Positions 23,283-34,618 are shown, counted from the stretch's first letter. The stretch: 64,000 nt of DNA from Lepidodermella squamata (GCA_047495785.1 JBLDXI010000036.1:496001-560000), one strand, 5' to 3'. Made by a program: numbers and translations. Notes: generated by a model from the sequence alone, not told the origin.

Positions 23283-24118
23283 TTAATCGAACCAAAAAAT
23301 GTCTTTATATTCAGCTGAAGCTGGCAATTTCGTACCGAAGATTAAAGCGTTGACATTGTAAGCGCAATTCAGCGTTGAGATGCTCCGCGAATAGTAAGCG
23401 CACTCGCAGTATCTACGCGCGTACTCCGAGTAGAGTTTCGTGGGATCGACCGATGCATTTCTTGCTTCGACATCTTCCAGCAGCCTCCTGGAAATATACT
23501 TGATCATCCAGCTAATTCAGAGAGATGAAACAACATACTCTTTTTCGCTAGTCCAAGGTGGGTATCGCCTGTTGAATAAGCCATAGCAGTGATTTGGTGT
23601 TGTAGTTGGCGCCGTTGGTGTAGTAACATGGTCGATAATCCCAAATCGCAAATAAACTATAGGTGTCGCCACCCCGGGAACGACGAACATGAAAAAGCCC
23701 AGCAATGACAGCAAACAGAACACGAAAGCCGCCCGATACGGTCCTTTCACTTTTTCATCCTCCATTCGTTGTTGCGGGGTCCATAGCAGCTGGTGGCTTG
23801 GCGGCGGTTCGTAGCCCTCATTTCCGACAGCGTTTTTCCGCTTCCAAGCGAGACGAACCGCTGGGATGGCGCAGCATAGCATGCACGTGAAGAGGCTGCA
23901 AATCGACCATTTTCGCACGCACGTTCTCAGCTTTTCGACTGACCATCTAACTTGCGCCAAATGGTTGCGACCATAATCCATTATGATAATTCTGAGAAAA
24001 ACGAGAATAAAGTTCGAGAAAATGTAGCTTTCAACTGAGCTCACGTTTGAGGTTGAGCCATTCCATTACCGCCTTGGGTTGTTTGCTGGCTCATAGCTGG
24101 GTGAGCCGCTTGAGACAT
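23283..24118 (-). CDS. Two-TM membrane protein, CD225/dispanin-like (intact paralogue)
   Basis: Exons 24118-24045, 23991-23539 and 23487-23283, all joins in phase 2 as in the neighbour, giving 243 residues. The short N-terminus is Gln/Ala-rich ('MSQAAHPAMSQQTTQGG') and lacks the long Pro/Tyr tail of the paralogue. The core is the same: 'KWSICSLFTCMLCCAIPAV', a loop with 'TPQQRMEDEKVKGPY', a second TM ('FCLLSLLGFFMFVVPG'), a Thr/Pro-rich linker and a last exon with 'YCECAYY...CAYNVNA'. The Cys cluster at the end of TM1 could be lipidated, as in IFITM proteins; that is inference. The same structure in two neighbouring genes supports both models. Confidence 0.7.
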
Positions 24119-25992
24119 TCAATATTCCCTTTCTCCTCTTCTTTTAGCGTTCGGGAATATACAGATATGTGTGTTTCCGTAAACCGCAAGCAGCGGAGAT
24201 ATCATCTCATCGCCAAGTGGGCCGATGGCAAATTTGACGAAGAAGCATGTTATTGGCAGACTTTGTTAGATTAGGGGTTCCATTCATCAAAATCAATGTT
24301 TTCAGAAGAAATAATTGAAATCAAATACCACTGATGCTGATTGCCAGAATGTATAAAATTCTCGCAGTCAAAAACATGTGTAAACAATTTGTATCACTTT
24401 GAGCATTGTAGTTTAGAACTGTTCAAACTAAAAATATTACTCGATCTAAAAGAATAATGAATTTTCAAAATCCTGACGGTACCATCCCTGGCGGTACTTC
24501 GCTCTCCGAATTTTCAAAATCCTGACGGATCATAACTTGTAAGAAGGTGTCTTTAAACAGGGTGCTTTCATCGTAGGATAACTGTAGTGGTCATGCCAGC
24601 CATTTCCATCATTCCGCACAGTTAACGCGATCACCGACCTTTCCATTTCTGCTGTCCTACTTCGCTCTTTGATTCCTACCACTTTTCTGAACCCTCAAAC
24701 AAAAGTGTTTTAATCGGAAATCGGAAGGCATTGAACTAGGTGTGATCAGTGGATGGAACGCAATGTAACCGGAACAATGTACAGACCCGGGAAAACCCGT
24801 CCTTTTTGGAATTTTCAAGCAGGATGAGCTCTGAGTTCCGAGACCGAGTTGAGTTCCTAAATTTGGACATCAAAACTTGAAGAAAAAAAATCAATAAATT
24901 CGCCAAACCCCATTTTTCCTTATTTACGTTTAATTGTTCTGAACTTAGAAATAATTAGGAAGATCGTTAGGAATTCAAATTTTTAGTAATTTTGTATTGT
25001 ACAGTATTGCTGCAGGATCATATTTACATTTGAGAAATGTACGGTTGAGAAAAGGATGGCGAACCTTTTCAAAATTCACGGTATTCCTGTGAGACGAGGT
25101 TGAAATGTTGCTGTCTATAGATCAATAAAAAGCTGTTGGCGGCTAATATTAGGCTGATTCCTATCTCCGAAGCGGAAGATGCAAATTTTGACATAAAATT
25201 GAGCTTTTTCTAGCCAGTTTTAGCAGCAGGTGGAGCGCACGTAACTGACGCGAATTAGAGCTTAAGCTCCTTCTGCTTCCTGGAACTGCTTCAAAAAGCC
25301 AATTTTAGGTGAAAAAACGCAAAATAACTCCTATCACTATAGTAGTCGCGTCGATTTCACTGGCGGTTCCGGAATCCGAAATCTCAACCGAAGACACAAG
25401 GTCAGCGCATGTAAGATTTTTTATCAACTTAGTCCGACGACCAACCTTGCACCAACCTTGTATTTTTCTTCAGCCACTGTACTTGAGTTAAACAGTGGAA
25501 TTTCTAGGCGTGCGCTGAATCGACCAATCAGCTATGACTCCCAGATGAAACATTATGGTCGTACGATCCATATGATTTTTCGCAGCATGTGATGTTTTGC
25601 GGCAGTAATTAGTAATTTACAGCGATTAGCATGGAGTTTACGCTCGTGGTCAAAGGAAACCGTGCAGAGGGCGTGGCAAGGTCACTTTTTACAAAAATAG
25701 AAAATAATTTATCAGTGGATCGCACGGCAAGGATGTTTCATCCCGGAGTGATCATGTGACATAGATAGCACGCCGGCTGGCCGAAAGACGCGTTCGCTTT
25801 TTTCTCATGAATATTCAGAATGATTTGCAGCCTAAACAAATCAAAATGACTCCATTCGAATTTGTTAAAAAATTTGACAGCCCCCCTCTCCCCCTCTCAA
25901 CCCCTCGCAAACAAAACCGGTCTAATGACTTACAAATTGCTCTGTCAAATTGCGATTGGTATAGGGTTTATTTTCAGTAATTTTACAGAAAG
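24119..25992. other. Intergenic; no gene seen
   Basis: 24119-24345 is the duplicated 5' flank shared with 12487-12690. A 'TTTTCAAAATCCTGACGG' string occurs twice near 24464-24530. Otherwise there is no coding signal on either strand. Confidence 0.5.
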
Positions 25993-28300
25993 ATGCCTAC
26001 CTTCACTGCGTTCATTGCATTCACCTCCGTCGTTTGCTTTTCAGGTAAGTATTCGATTATGAGTAATCCCACTGTAAAAACGAGATTTCTACTTAGTACC
26101 CTAAGAAGTAACCATCACTGCTCTTGGCGATTGTTACTTTAAAGTATTTTCATTCTTACTTTTGAGACTCTGGTTCCCAAATAGCACGGTCTTAAAAAGG
26201 AATAATTCTGAATCGCTGCTAATGAGCACGGTCTTTATAATTAATAATTTTATATTGTTCCTATATAGCCGATTCCTACGGTAGTTTTGCGGTAGTTTGG
26301 GCGGTAGTTTTACGGTATTTTTACCGTACTACTGCCGCGAACTAAAAATTCGGGTCAGCTTTGATTTCTACCAAGCTTAAATGAACTTTAATTCAAGCCC
26401 AGCAAGGATTAACGATAGCCAGGATCATTCTCTACATTCCTACTTTATAGCAAAAGTTTCACAGCACAAAATCGCGTCGAAAGTCACTAAAATGGGCCAA
26501 ATCGCGACATTTTGGCAACCTTTGCGCGCAGATTCTGGACGAACGGGCTATCGCCGGCGCGATTTTCGCATAGCATTAGATAGCAGGCTTCATTCTCTAC
26601 AAGATAAACGCGGCTCAACTCGCGCCAGGTGGAATTTCATTGCGAAAAGTCGCGTCGAAAAGCTAACTTTTGACTAGGTCCGTGCGCTATCGGTATTTGA
26701 TAGTGATTCTAAAGGATAAAATGTATTCCTATTATATTGGTTTACTTTTTTATTACTTTGTAATGGCATGTACGGCCACGTGGTCATATAACGTCATTCA
26801 TAATACCGTTTACGCTGGATAAATGACAATAATAATCGCGTATTGCACTCATAATGAATGAAAATCATGTCATTGCAGCCAATTTTAATTTTCAAACGAA
26901 ATTAATTATTTCTAGCTGGAATTTTGAGTTTTACAGCGTAAATGAGTTTGATAATCGGTATTTTGCTGATTCTGGTCCAAATGACACGTTTTTCGGTATA
27001 TTTGGGATTTGTTTCTCATTGCGGTAGTCTTGCGGTAGTTACGAGGTACTTTTTCGGTAGAACACCCGAAAAAATACCGAATTATTCGTAATATGGCACC
27101 GTCTTATTTAGAAGACTTTGAGCTAAAAAACGGCTTTTCAGTAATAATTATTCAGCTACATTTTACGCCTAGTATACCTCAAAAAACGGACACGATGTAA
27201 AAGCGCATTTTATTTCGAAATGATTTAACACTTTTGTTCGAAATTCGGACGTTTTCCTCATATTGCCGAAAAATAAGTATAAAACTGATCATGAGTGGTA
27301 ACAAAATTCAGAAATACGAAAAACGGGGCAAACAGACAAGAAGATCGGGAAAAAAATGGAGAATATAGTTCGCATGTCACAATAAATTCTCGCACAAACT
27401 AATGTTTAGAGGCGGCGCGATGTCGTCTTCTTGATTTCTCGGAGTTTTCTGGTCGGTCGATTAGCAGCATTATTAGGTACGAGGTGCAGCCTTCAGCGAT
27501 CGCGTGCCACATGTTCCATCTAAATAAGACAAATCGAAAAATTAACTAAGCATGGCATTGGAACGTTCTTGATTTCTGATAAAAATAATTCACTAAATTA
27601 TATTTTCCGATTTTATCAAATTTTCCACACAAAATTGAACTACTAGGTTTTAATTTGGACAAAAAAACAAGCTTACCACCAGAAAATAATAGCTCGATGG
27701 ATGAAATTCAGTCGCTGAAGGCAAAACGTTTTACTAAATGTTTTGAATTTTAACTAGATATAACCGGATCCAGAGTTGTCCCCGGGTCGGATTCGGGTCC
27801 ACCCCGTGAACCCGACACTGGGTAGCTGTAACCTAGACTTGCATTCACCTCCGTCGTCGGCTTTTCAGGTAAGTATTCGATTATGAGTAATCCCTAATGG
27901 ATAAATTATCATCCCGTGCCCTACAACAGAAACAGTGGCTATTCAATGCTACGTCACTAACGGAGAAGGCGGATACACGACTGCGACAGGTTGCGGTGTG
28001 TGCAGCAAAGGCTACGCCAACGTTGACGGCATCGAATTGATTGAGAAGAGGTGCTGGCCGGGCACGCCTGGCACTATTAACCCAGAGTGCCAGACTGACA
28101 TTGTTCGCGGCTATTCGGTGCGTGTTTGCCTGTGCAACGACCGCGATTTCTGCAACAGCGCCCCACCTTCAGCAGCCTCCTTCTCGGCTATCACCATCAC
28201 TTTCATCGCAGCAGCTTTTTTTTTGCTTAATAGACCCGAATCAAGTTTTACTATCCAGCAAAAACATTTACCTAAAGTCCTAATTTGTATTGAGAAATAA
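25993..28300 (+). CDS. Ly6/uPAR-like GPI-anchored surface protein
   Basis: Exon 1 is 25993-26044 (signal peptide 'MPTFTAFIAFTSVVCFS') and exon 2 is 27930-28300, joined in phase 1 across an 1885-nt intron; 140 residues. The mature part opens with 'IQCYVTNGEGGY', has about ten Cys and ends its domain with 'CLCNDRDFCNS', the C-terminal Cys-Asn signature of Ly6/three-finger domains. After 'SAPPSAAS' comes a hydrophobic segment that could direct GPI attachment, although the frame runs on for a further 25 or so hydrophilic residues. Such proteins sit on the outer cell surface and often modulate channels or receptors. The stop codon overlaps an AATAAA (about 28297), and the convergent gene ends only 94 bp away. 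The long intron carries a chimeric insertion (27729-27896). Confidence 0.75.
27729..27896 (+). repeat. Chimeric templated insertion in the Ly6-like intron
   Basis: 27729-27839 copies 22608-22735: unique flank, the ACCGGATC target site and the first part of the hAT MITE, with a short internal deletion. Directly joined, 27840-27896 copies 26016-26071, which is the end of exon 1 with its donor (shared 'GCATTCACCTCCGTCGT'). Two sources about 5 kb and 1.8 kb away are thus stitched together inside the intron, creating a second splice-donor sequence near 27870. Confidence 0.75.
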
Positions 28301-28394
28301 ATTTCGCGGTGTCCTAATTAGAATCAAACAAGCGATCTTTAAAAGGTTCATTAGACTGTTACTCTCGCTGTCTATATTTTTCTCCGAATTGATA

Positions 28395-29512
28395 TCAGTC
28401 AAAGCGTTTGCACGAAAAGTTGGCAAATCCAAGCGCGACATCCAGCGCTTTCTTGATAGCATCCTTCGCGGCATCACCAGTTGGCGCATACCCAGCCTCA
28501 ACCGCCGCAGCAACAGCTCGAGTTGTAGCAAGAGAAACCTTCTTGATGTAGTCCTTGCAAGCATCACGATCGCTACAGCAGATAGCTCCGAAATCGTGAG
28601 GACGCGATGAAGGGCATGCGTTCCAGCAAACTGGACCAACAGGTGCCGAACCATCCGGGCAGTGGGGGTAGCACAAACCAGCGTCGTAGTGCTGGTCCTT
28701 AGGGCAGCTCATCGGGTAACCAGCCCCGCGACCATAGCTCTTCTTCGCATAGGTGTGAACATCGATGCGGCAAGTGCAGCCGTCGTTTTTGTATCCCGAG
28801 GGGCAGTGGGAACAGCCTTTTGAGAGGGTTAGGCCACACTTGTCGTACCATGGGCAGTTGTGGTTGTCGGACGAGATGATAGAGGTTGGGCGGGTGCAAA
28901 GGGCTCCGGTATCTGTGTATCCATCACGACAATATTCCCAGCACTGAAAAATAATTTCGAAATCGCATTAAACCATATGAATCAATGAAAAATCACAATC
29001 GGTTCAAAAAGGATCCCAAAATTTTTAGATCCCGGATTCTACTAGGTTTCAGACTTCTAAGGCCCTTCCAGACTCCTGAAACTTGACAATTCCTTTCTTT
29101 GAAGACTATCATTAAGAGAGACTTCAGGAGGATGTTTTGACTTACGACAGGGCCGACTCCCTTATAACCATTGGCACAAGGCGGATAGCAAAGAAGGCCG
29201 TCTTTCTCCAGGCCATCCCGGCAAGTGCTAACAGGCTTGCCAACGCCTCGAGTGGTTGTTTCCTTCCAGCAAAGGCCCATTTTTTCCTTCATGATCAGGA
29301 TGACATTAGTCATATTAACGTGCTCCAGGGCTAGGCCAATCAGCTGCTTTATCGGGCTCGTCTCCTCATCTTCGTCATCGACGTAGCCGGAAAGACTGAA
29401 ACGAGCGTTGGCTAAGAGGAAGAAGAAAAGTTCAAAATTCTCAATAGTCTGATTAGAATGACGAACCCTTGCAAAATATTGCGGCCAAGAGGAAAACGAT
29501 GTAGAACTTCAT
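28395..29512 (-). CDS. Secreted Cys-rich protein with repeated CxxGYxxxGPVCW modules
   Basis: Exons 29512-29467, 29411-29146 and 28943-28395 (phases 1 and 0) give 286 residues. The signal peptide is 'MKFYIVFLLAAIFC'. An acidic stretch 'YVDDEDEE' precedes modules that repeat the pattern Cys-(Arg/Pro)-Asp-Gly...Leu-Cys-Tyr-Pro-x-Cys...Gly-Pro-Val-Cys-Trp-x-x-Cys; it is clear in the first and last modules ('GLLCYPPCANGYKGVGPV' and 'GLCYPHCPDGSAPVGPV'). The C-terminal 65 residues are Ala/Lys-rich and probably helical, with two late Cys. This Cys pattern is found in secreted proteins of many animals and protists, and I know no assigned activity. There is no membrane anchor. Confidence 0.75.
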
Positions 29513-29770
29513 TGCGAGCGTAGAAAAATTCGGATTTGATCGAACCTTAATATTTGCCCCTTATATATGGTGACATTTGGGTAAAAAAAGTACGTCAGAG
29601 CCTTTGGGTACCTGGAATCTGCTGGGAAAAGCAAGCCGTTTTCTCAGTGAGGCCAAATCGTGATAAAAACACCCAGTTTGACTGACTTTCCGTCCTAACA
29701 AGCGATTTATTTGTTCAAGATTTAAGGCGATAAATTAAAGCAATTGTCAGGCTTTGATATATTTTTTGGA

Positions 29771-31030
29771 TCAATTCGACGGATTTTCAACTGCGGTAGA
29801 ATTTGCTTTAGCTTCGGCTGAGGCGATGAATTCCTCGGATAATTTCCACAGCCGCTCAGCTTTCACGTCATCCTTCGCAATGTTCCAATGCCCAATTCCA
29901 GTCACAGCCTTCGAATCACTGAAATAGCCACCGCTGTTTGTAAACTCCAGCCCAGGCTCACAAGCACAGTAAATCGTCGTAGCTGCTCCTTTTTGCGGTG
30001 ACATAGCGAATAAGGACTGAATAGGGTCAAACCAGGCCATGAACGCTTTCGATTGGTTCTTTTTCGCAATTGTGGTCCGAACGAATCCGGGGTGAAGTGA
30101 AAACACAGCAACTCCACTTTGAGCCGCAGAAAGTGTATCAGCTCCATTCAAAATTTGATGAAGCCTCCTTGCATGCAGGATGTTCGCGAGCTTCGAATGG
30201 TTGTCTATGAAATTTGTGGTGAATTTATTCGATTTTAAAGAATTTAAGACTTACAGGCTCGTAACGCGTCGTACTTGCCCGGCTCTTCGCAGTTCAAATC
30301 TTCGATGTCAAGCCCCTTCGGCCAGCAGAATTGATGAGCTGAGGATGCGACTATCACGATCCTAGACGGCTGGCTCTTCTTCAAAAGCGGAAGCAGTTCA
30401 TTAACCAGTAAGAAGTGGCCCAAATGATTGGTTCCAAAAGTTAGCTCGAACCCATCTTTCGTAAAGTTCCTCTTATCATTCGGCGCATGGACACCGGCGT
30501 TGTTGATTAGAACATGTAGGACCTGTTCAGTTTCTAGAATCTTCTTGGCGCAGGTTCGGACAGAGGCGAGAGATGAAAGATCTAGTTCGATCACTTCCAA
30601 GATGCAAGTTGATGAACTCTCGCCGAGCTTCTCCTTGATTGAATTCACGGCTTCTTGAGCGGATTGAACGTTGCGACAGGCCAGGATGATTTTGGCCGCC
30701 CCTCGTCGAGCGAGTTCAAGGACAGTTTCATAGCCGATGCCAGCGTTTGCTCCTGTAAAATGTGAAGACGACATTGACGTTTAATAATTACTTCAAGAAG
30801 GGAAGACATGTCTTATCGTCAGTTACTTTGATTTTTAGTCGTGATCGATTTTTTAGAAAATAATTTGGAAAATTTCTGAGGATTTTTTTCTGATTTTGAA
30901 GTAAATCTGAACCTTAAGAATCTTCAAAATCCTTTTAAACAAAATTCAGCTCTGAAAAATAATTGTTCAAACCTGTGATGAAGACAACTTTGTCTTTAAT
31001 GGTCCATGTGGATTGAGTAGCCGCAGCCAT
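29771..31030 (-). CDS. Short-chain dehydrogenase/reductase, RDH11-14/WWOX type (copy A)
   Basis: Exons 31030-30973, 30752-30255 and 30204-29771, phase 1 at both introns, 329 residues. The classical SDR landmarks are present: cofactor loop TGANAGIG (split by intron 1), 'LACRN', 'NNAG', 'TNHLGHF', and catalytic Tyr-x-x-x-Lys as 'YNHSK', created exactly at intron 2. 'SLHPGFVRTT' follows. It should use NAD(P)H to reduce or oxidise a lipid-like carbonyl or alcohol (retinoid-type in relatives); the substrate cannot be read from sequence. No N-terminal membrane anchor is obvious. The gene at 48598-49808 has the same exon pattern and is the closest copy. Confidence 0.88.
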
Positions 31031-31548
31031 TTTTTGGAATACTTGTATTAACTGTTTTTACGAACTGAGGAACGAATTGTGTCGCGAACGTGGGCCTTTA
31101 CTACATGGATAAGGCTTATCTCGAGACGGGCAACGTGCTCAGAAAAAGTGACCCCTTCTTAACGGAAACAAGGTAGATTAGCCTAGCTAGTTTTTCATTA
31201 TTCAGTCTGAAGGGCTTATCATACCAACCGGTCAGCGAGCTTGTACATCAAGTTCATCATCTTGCTCTTTGGCAAAACATGCTCAATTTCCTCATTACCT
31301 TGGTAGCTAGGCTTGACTTAGGCTTCGTAGAGAACAAGTTTGATCTATTTTAGGCCGATTCGAATGACTAAAATCTTCATGGATTCAGATTTTTAGGTAA
31401 AAGAGTCAATGGTTTGCGTTATTGAGGTTATCTGGGTTATCTGGCTTGATTTTATTCTGCACCATTCACAGTATTTTATCGAGCTAAATCAAGAGGTTCT
31501 AGCAATGAAGTATCGCTGTTACCGCGTTATCTTAATCCACACACAAAG
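31031..31548. other. Intergenic
   Basis: No gene seen between the SDR start and the ankyrin-SOCS stop. Confidence 0.5.
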
Positions 31549-32664
31549 TCACTCAAATTTCAAATAACGAAGCAGAGCAGGCGGTAAAACGCCGTCCAGT
31601 CCAATATCTATAGCCTCGATTCGTTTCTTACAACCGGGTGGCAGGCGGTTGAGAACCACCGTTCTGCACATCGCCTGTAGCTTCATCGGAAAAAGCTGAG
31701 CCACGTGAGGAATCAACATTTGTCGCAATCTCGTGCTTTCAACGCCATCGCCGGTTCTTGGCTTGAAGTTCGCCGGGTTGAATGACGATGTCATTCTTGC
31801 GACGAGAAGAATTTCAAACAAGCGATTGTCTAGCTGGCTCGGATTATTGATCCTTTCATAGGCAAATCTTGACAAAAGGAGGCTAGTGAAATAATCATCC
31901 TTAGCGCAGCATTCGCACATCATACCAGCAATTGCCAGGGTTTTAAAAAATTCAGCCTTCACACCACCAGGGAAAACAACCAGCTGCATCCCGTTCAAAA
32001 CAACGAGATCTGCCGCGCGGAGAAACAAGTCAACCATACAGGACCTCCATACACGAAACTTTTCCTCAGGTTGATGGGTAGCCTCTAGATGCGCCCCGGA
32101 TTCAAGCAGAAACTTCGCAATGTCCCAACAGTTATTGAAGTAGGCAGTATTCAATGGAGATGATTCTCCGCTTGGGAAATTCAAATTCGCCCCACGGGCT
32201 ACCAGAAGCTCAACCAACGGCATCAGCCGATAGACCACACACAATTTCAAAGCTGTGTATCGAAATGAATCGACGTAATCGATTTCGGCGCCGTGGTCTA
32301 GCAATACGCTGACTGTTTTTGAACGATCTACGACACGGTCGCTATCTCGATGTTGTTCTGTAGTATGCAGTGAAACTTGGTTGAGTTCAAGCGCTCGAAT
32401 AGATGGATCGCAAGCTGCTTTTAAGCACGTATAATCGGATGTGAGAAGTTGATAATTTGGATAGAATCCCTTAATTTCCAAGTTGACTTTTCGCGTTGAT
32501 AACAGGTAACTGAGGCATTTGTGGCTTGCTGCAGCGCTGACTACTCGAGCGATTTTATCGGCACCCAGTACTGAAACAGCGTTATCGAGGTCAGACGAGA
32601 AGAAGGCAAGGTCGTCGTCTTCGCAGGCCTGGGCAAATTTCGCATAGTTGAAGTTCCTTCTCAT
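31549..32664 (-). CDS. Ankyrin-repeat protein with SOCS-box-like C-terminus (copy A)
   Basis: Single exon, ATG at 32664, 371 residues. The N-terminal 100 residues are helical with a conserved 'FAQACEDDDLAFF' motif shared with the paralogue. Ankyrin repeats are clear at about residues 115-200 ('VSVLLDHGAEIDY', 'LVELLVARGANLNF', 'AKFLLESGAHLEA'). The last 45 residues ('LQAMCRTVVLNRLPPG' and then 'LPPALLRYLKFE') match the SOCS-box layout (Leu-x-x-Leu-Cys-Arg ... Leu-Pro-x-x-Leu-x-x-Tyr-Leu). ASB-type proteins of this form are substrate receptors of Cullin-5 ubiquitin ligases in the cytoplasm. That role is inferred from the architecture. Paralogue: 46033-47145. Confidence 0.75.
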   Translation of the reverse strand: MRRNFNYAKFAQACEDDDLAFFSSDLDNAVSVLGADKIARVVSAAASHKCLSYLLSTRKVNLEIKGFYPNYQLLTSDYTCLKAACDPSIRALELNQVSLHTTEQHRDSDRVVDRSKTVSVLLDHGAEIDYVDSFRYTALKLCVVYRLMPLVELLVARGANLNFPSGESSPLNTAYFNNCWDIAKFLLESGAHLEATHQPEEKFRVWRSCMVDLFLRAADLVVLNGMQLVVFPGGVKAEFFKTLAIAGMMCECCAKDDYFTSLLLSRFAYERINNPSQLDNRLFEILLVARMTSSFNPANFKPRTGDGVESTRLRQMLIPHVAQLFPMKLQAMCRTVVLNRLPPGCKKRIEAIDIGLDGVLPPALLRYLKFE

Positions 32665-33490
32665 TATGAAAGTGCGTAATCAATGATATCAAGTGATATC
32701 AAGTTATAAACGGGGACTTACTAACTGATAAGGAATGCGATAAGCAGCATGTTAGGAAATTGCGATATCTAGATGGGTAGGAGTAATTCAATCTTCATAA
32801 ACAAATTCCGGGTCCAAATGGCTTAATTTTGTTCTCGTCAACCTCAAACCTAGGAATGTCGATGTCTTCCTGTCATTCTTTCCATCTAATTTTCCAATCT
32901 TCATTCTCAGAAGCTGTATTCGAGTCAAGAAAATTGAATACAATGGGGGCACTCGGCAGGGTTCGAACTGGTTCAAATCCAAGCGCGGTTTTTTCAAAAA
33001 GCGTTTTTGAGGTGTTTTCACGCAAAAAACCTCAAATTTCCAAAGTTAACAGCCAGCCAGAAGTCGTCTAGGAGTCATTATGTCCCTAGGATCAATACCG
33101 CATAGCTTAAATAAAGGGCCGCTTCTAGGATTTATGAGCAGAAGATCAAACATTTTATTTACGAAATCAATTAAAATTATAATGGGCGGTTAAGGCGCTG
33201 AGTGCCATGAAAATGGTAGGTGCCGCCCTTTTGCAAATTGAGCTCGAATAAACTTACTAGGATCGTGAGTTCCTTATCTGTTACAGTGTTGTCTATGCCA
33301 TCGGATTTCTAAAACTGGGCAAAGTGGAATTCATGGGAAATTCTCTCATTTTTGCGAAATTCATTGATCGACCCGCAAAAGCTATTAGAATTACATGTAT
33401 AAAAATGTGTATAAAACTGATAATTAGCCATACTGATCACCAATTTATTTAGCTGGCGTAAAATTTCCGTTACCTGCTGCATGTTACCTG
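32665..33490. repeat. Duplicated intergenic segments
   Basis: 33105-33310 resembles 48150-48370 (shared 'TTTATGAGCAGAA', 'TTACAGTGTTGTCTATG'), and 32786-32890 resembles 48385-48470. Both lie upstream of an ankyrin-SOCS gene, but their order is swapped between the copies. No gene is supported here. Confidence 0.55.
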
Positions 33491-34618
33491 TTACATGATC
33501 AAATTATACGTGATGATATTTAGAAATGATAGAATTATGAGGAACACTTGGAATGCTATGAAATCCACAATATACCGAACGCTAATTTGTTTCCTCAAAC
33601 AAGCAACGTTGATCGGTCTATCAGCTGTTTCGGGGAATCGATTGATAAGCGTGCACATCCCACCGAAGTACAGCGTGCAAAGCATAGCAAATATTGTCTG
33701 GCCGAGGATGTAATACGAAATCACAATATGCCGCGGTGTTCGCGGTAAAACGGCCGAAATTTGGCTTTGAAGCACGAAAATCGACATCATGATAGTTGCG
33801 GCGAACGTCGGCCGATCCGGAGCATCAGGCGGTACTAGGAAGCTACCCAGAACGAGGATAGTGAGAATAAAGCTCGGAGCTATGAGGCTGAGAACGAAAT
33901 AATCGGGCTTCCTCCCGAGCTCAAACCTGAAAGTGACCCTTTGCAACTTTTAATTGGCACTTTTGATAGTATCGTCTTGAAACTTCACGTCAGAGCTGAC
34001 GTTCAACAATTTCCAGTTAGCGTTGTCTGGCATAAAATCTTGGGATAGCCCTAGAATGTAGGCGTCTTTAACTGCGATATTTTCGAGGATTGCGCTGAGC
34101 TTCAGCCTGATTTCACATGTTTGGCTATCGAACGGGAAGGCGAAGAGCTGTAAATTACAAGACGAAACAATAACGCCGTAGAAGGCATGCGTGAAAAGGC
34201 CCGTTGACATGTTGACCTCCATTCGCCTTAGCGAGCCATCGACGCTCGCTTCCATGCCGATGTTCGTCAGGCTGTTTTCATGCATCAGATCAGGCACCCA
34301 GAACATTTCAGGGTCGATTCGGATATTTTCAAGGTTTTTACGCCATTCCGGGTCGTGGTAAGCCTTTGCTACGCACGGCACAATCCAAGTGACCATGACA
34401 ATGCCTACAACTGTTAGCGTCTCGCCTACATCGTCGATTTCGCGAAATCGCTCGCCGTAGAAGGAAACGTTGATTTTCGTTGGCACACCTTCGCTTTCTG
34501 ACGGCGAATTGATGTGACGACCGACGTTGCACCGCGAATGGATGAAGTCGGTCGTGGAAGAGTTGTTGAAGCAGAATGCTGTGTTACTCAAAAACAACAG
34601 AGCGAATAAACTAATCAT
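33491..34618 (-). pseudogene. Intronless Cys-loop channel gene with one in-frame stop
   Basis: From ATG 34618 (signal peptide 'MISLFALLFLSNTAFC') the frame encodes a complete extracellular domain with the Cys-loop, Cys-13 residues-Cys containing 'FAFPFDSQT'. It meets TAA at 33952-33950 just before TM1 and continues in the same frame through four TM helices ('YFVLSLIAPSFILTILVLG', 'TFAATIMMSIFVL', 'YYILGQTIFAMLC', 'IAFQVFLIILSFLN') to 33491. Apart from the stop, all 376 codons align to a normal receptor. There are no introns, unlike the channel at 59715. The TM1-TM2 loop lacks the Pro-Ala-Arg motif of anion channels. It is either a recently dead gene (possibly a retrocopy), a read-through gene, or one consensus error. 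Confidence 0.75.

Noticed and set aside
26270-27080. CGGTAGT-rich patches as a possible TIR element
   Set aside because: The units recur in direct and mixed orientation, but I could not define matching ends or a target duplication.
27411-27714. Two minus-strand segments in the Ly6 intron ('WHAIAEGCTSYLIMLL' and 'FHPSSYYFLV') that look like the end of a multi-TM protein
   Set aside because: Joining them at the visible GT/AG sites creates a stop codon, and no other exons are present; at best a relic.
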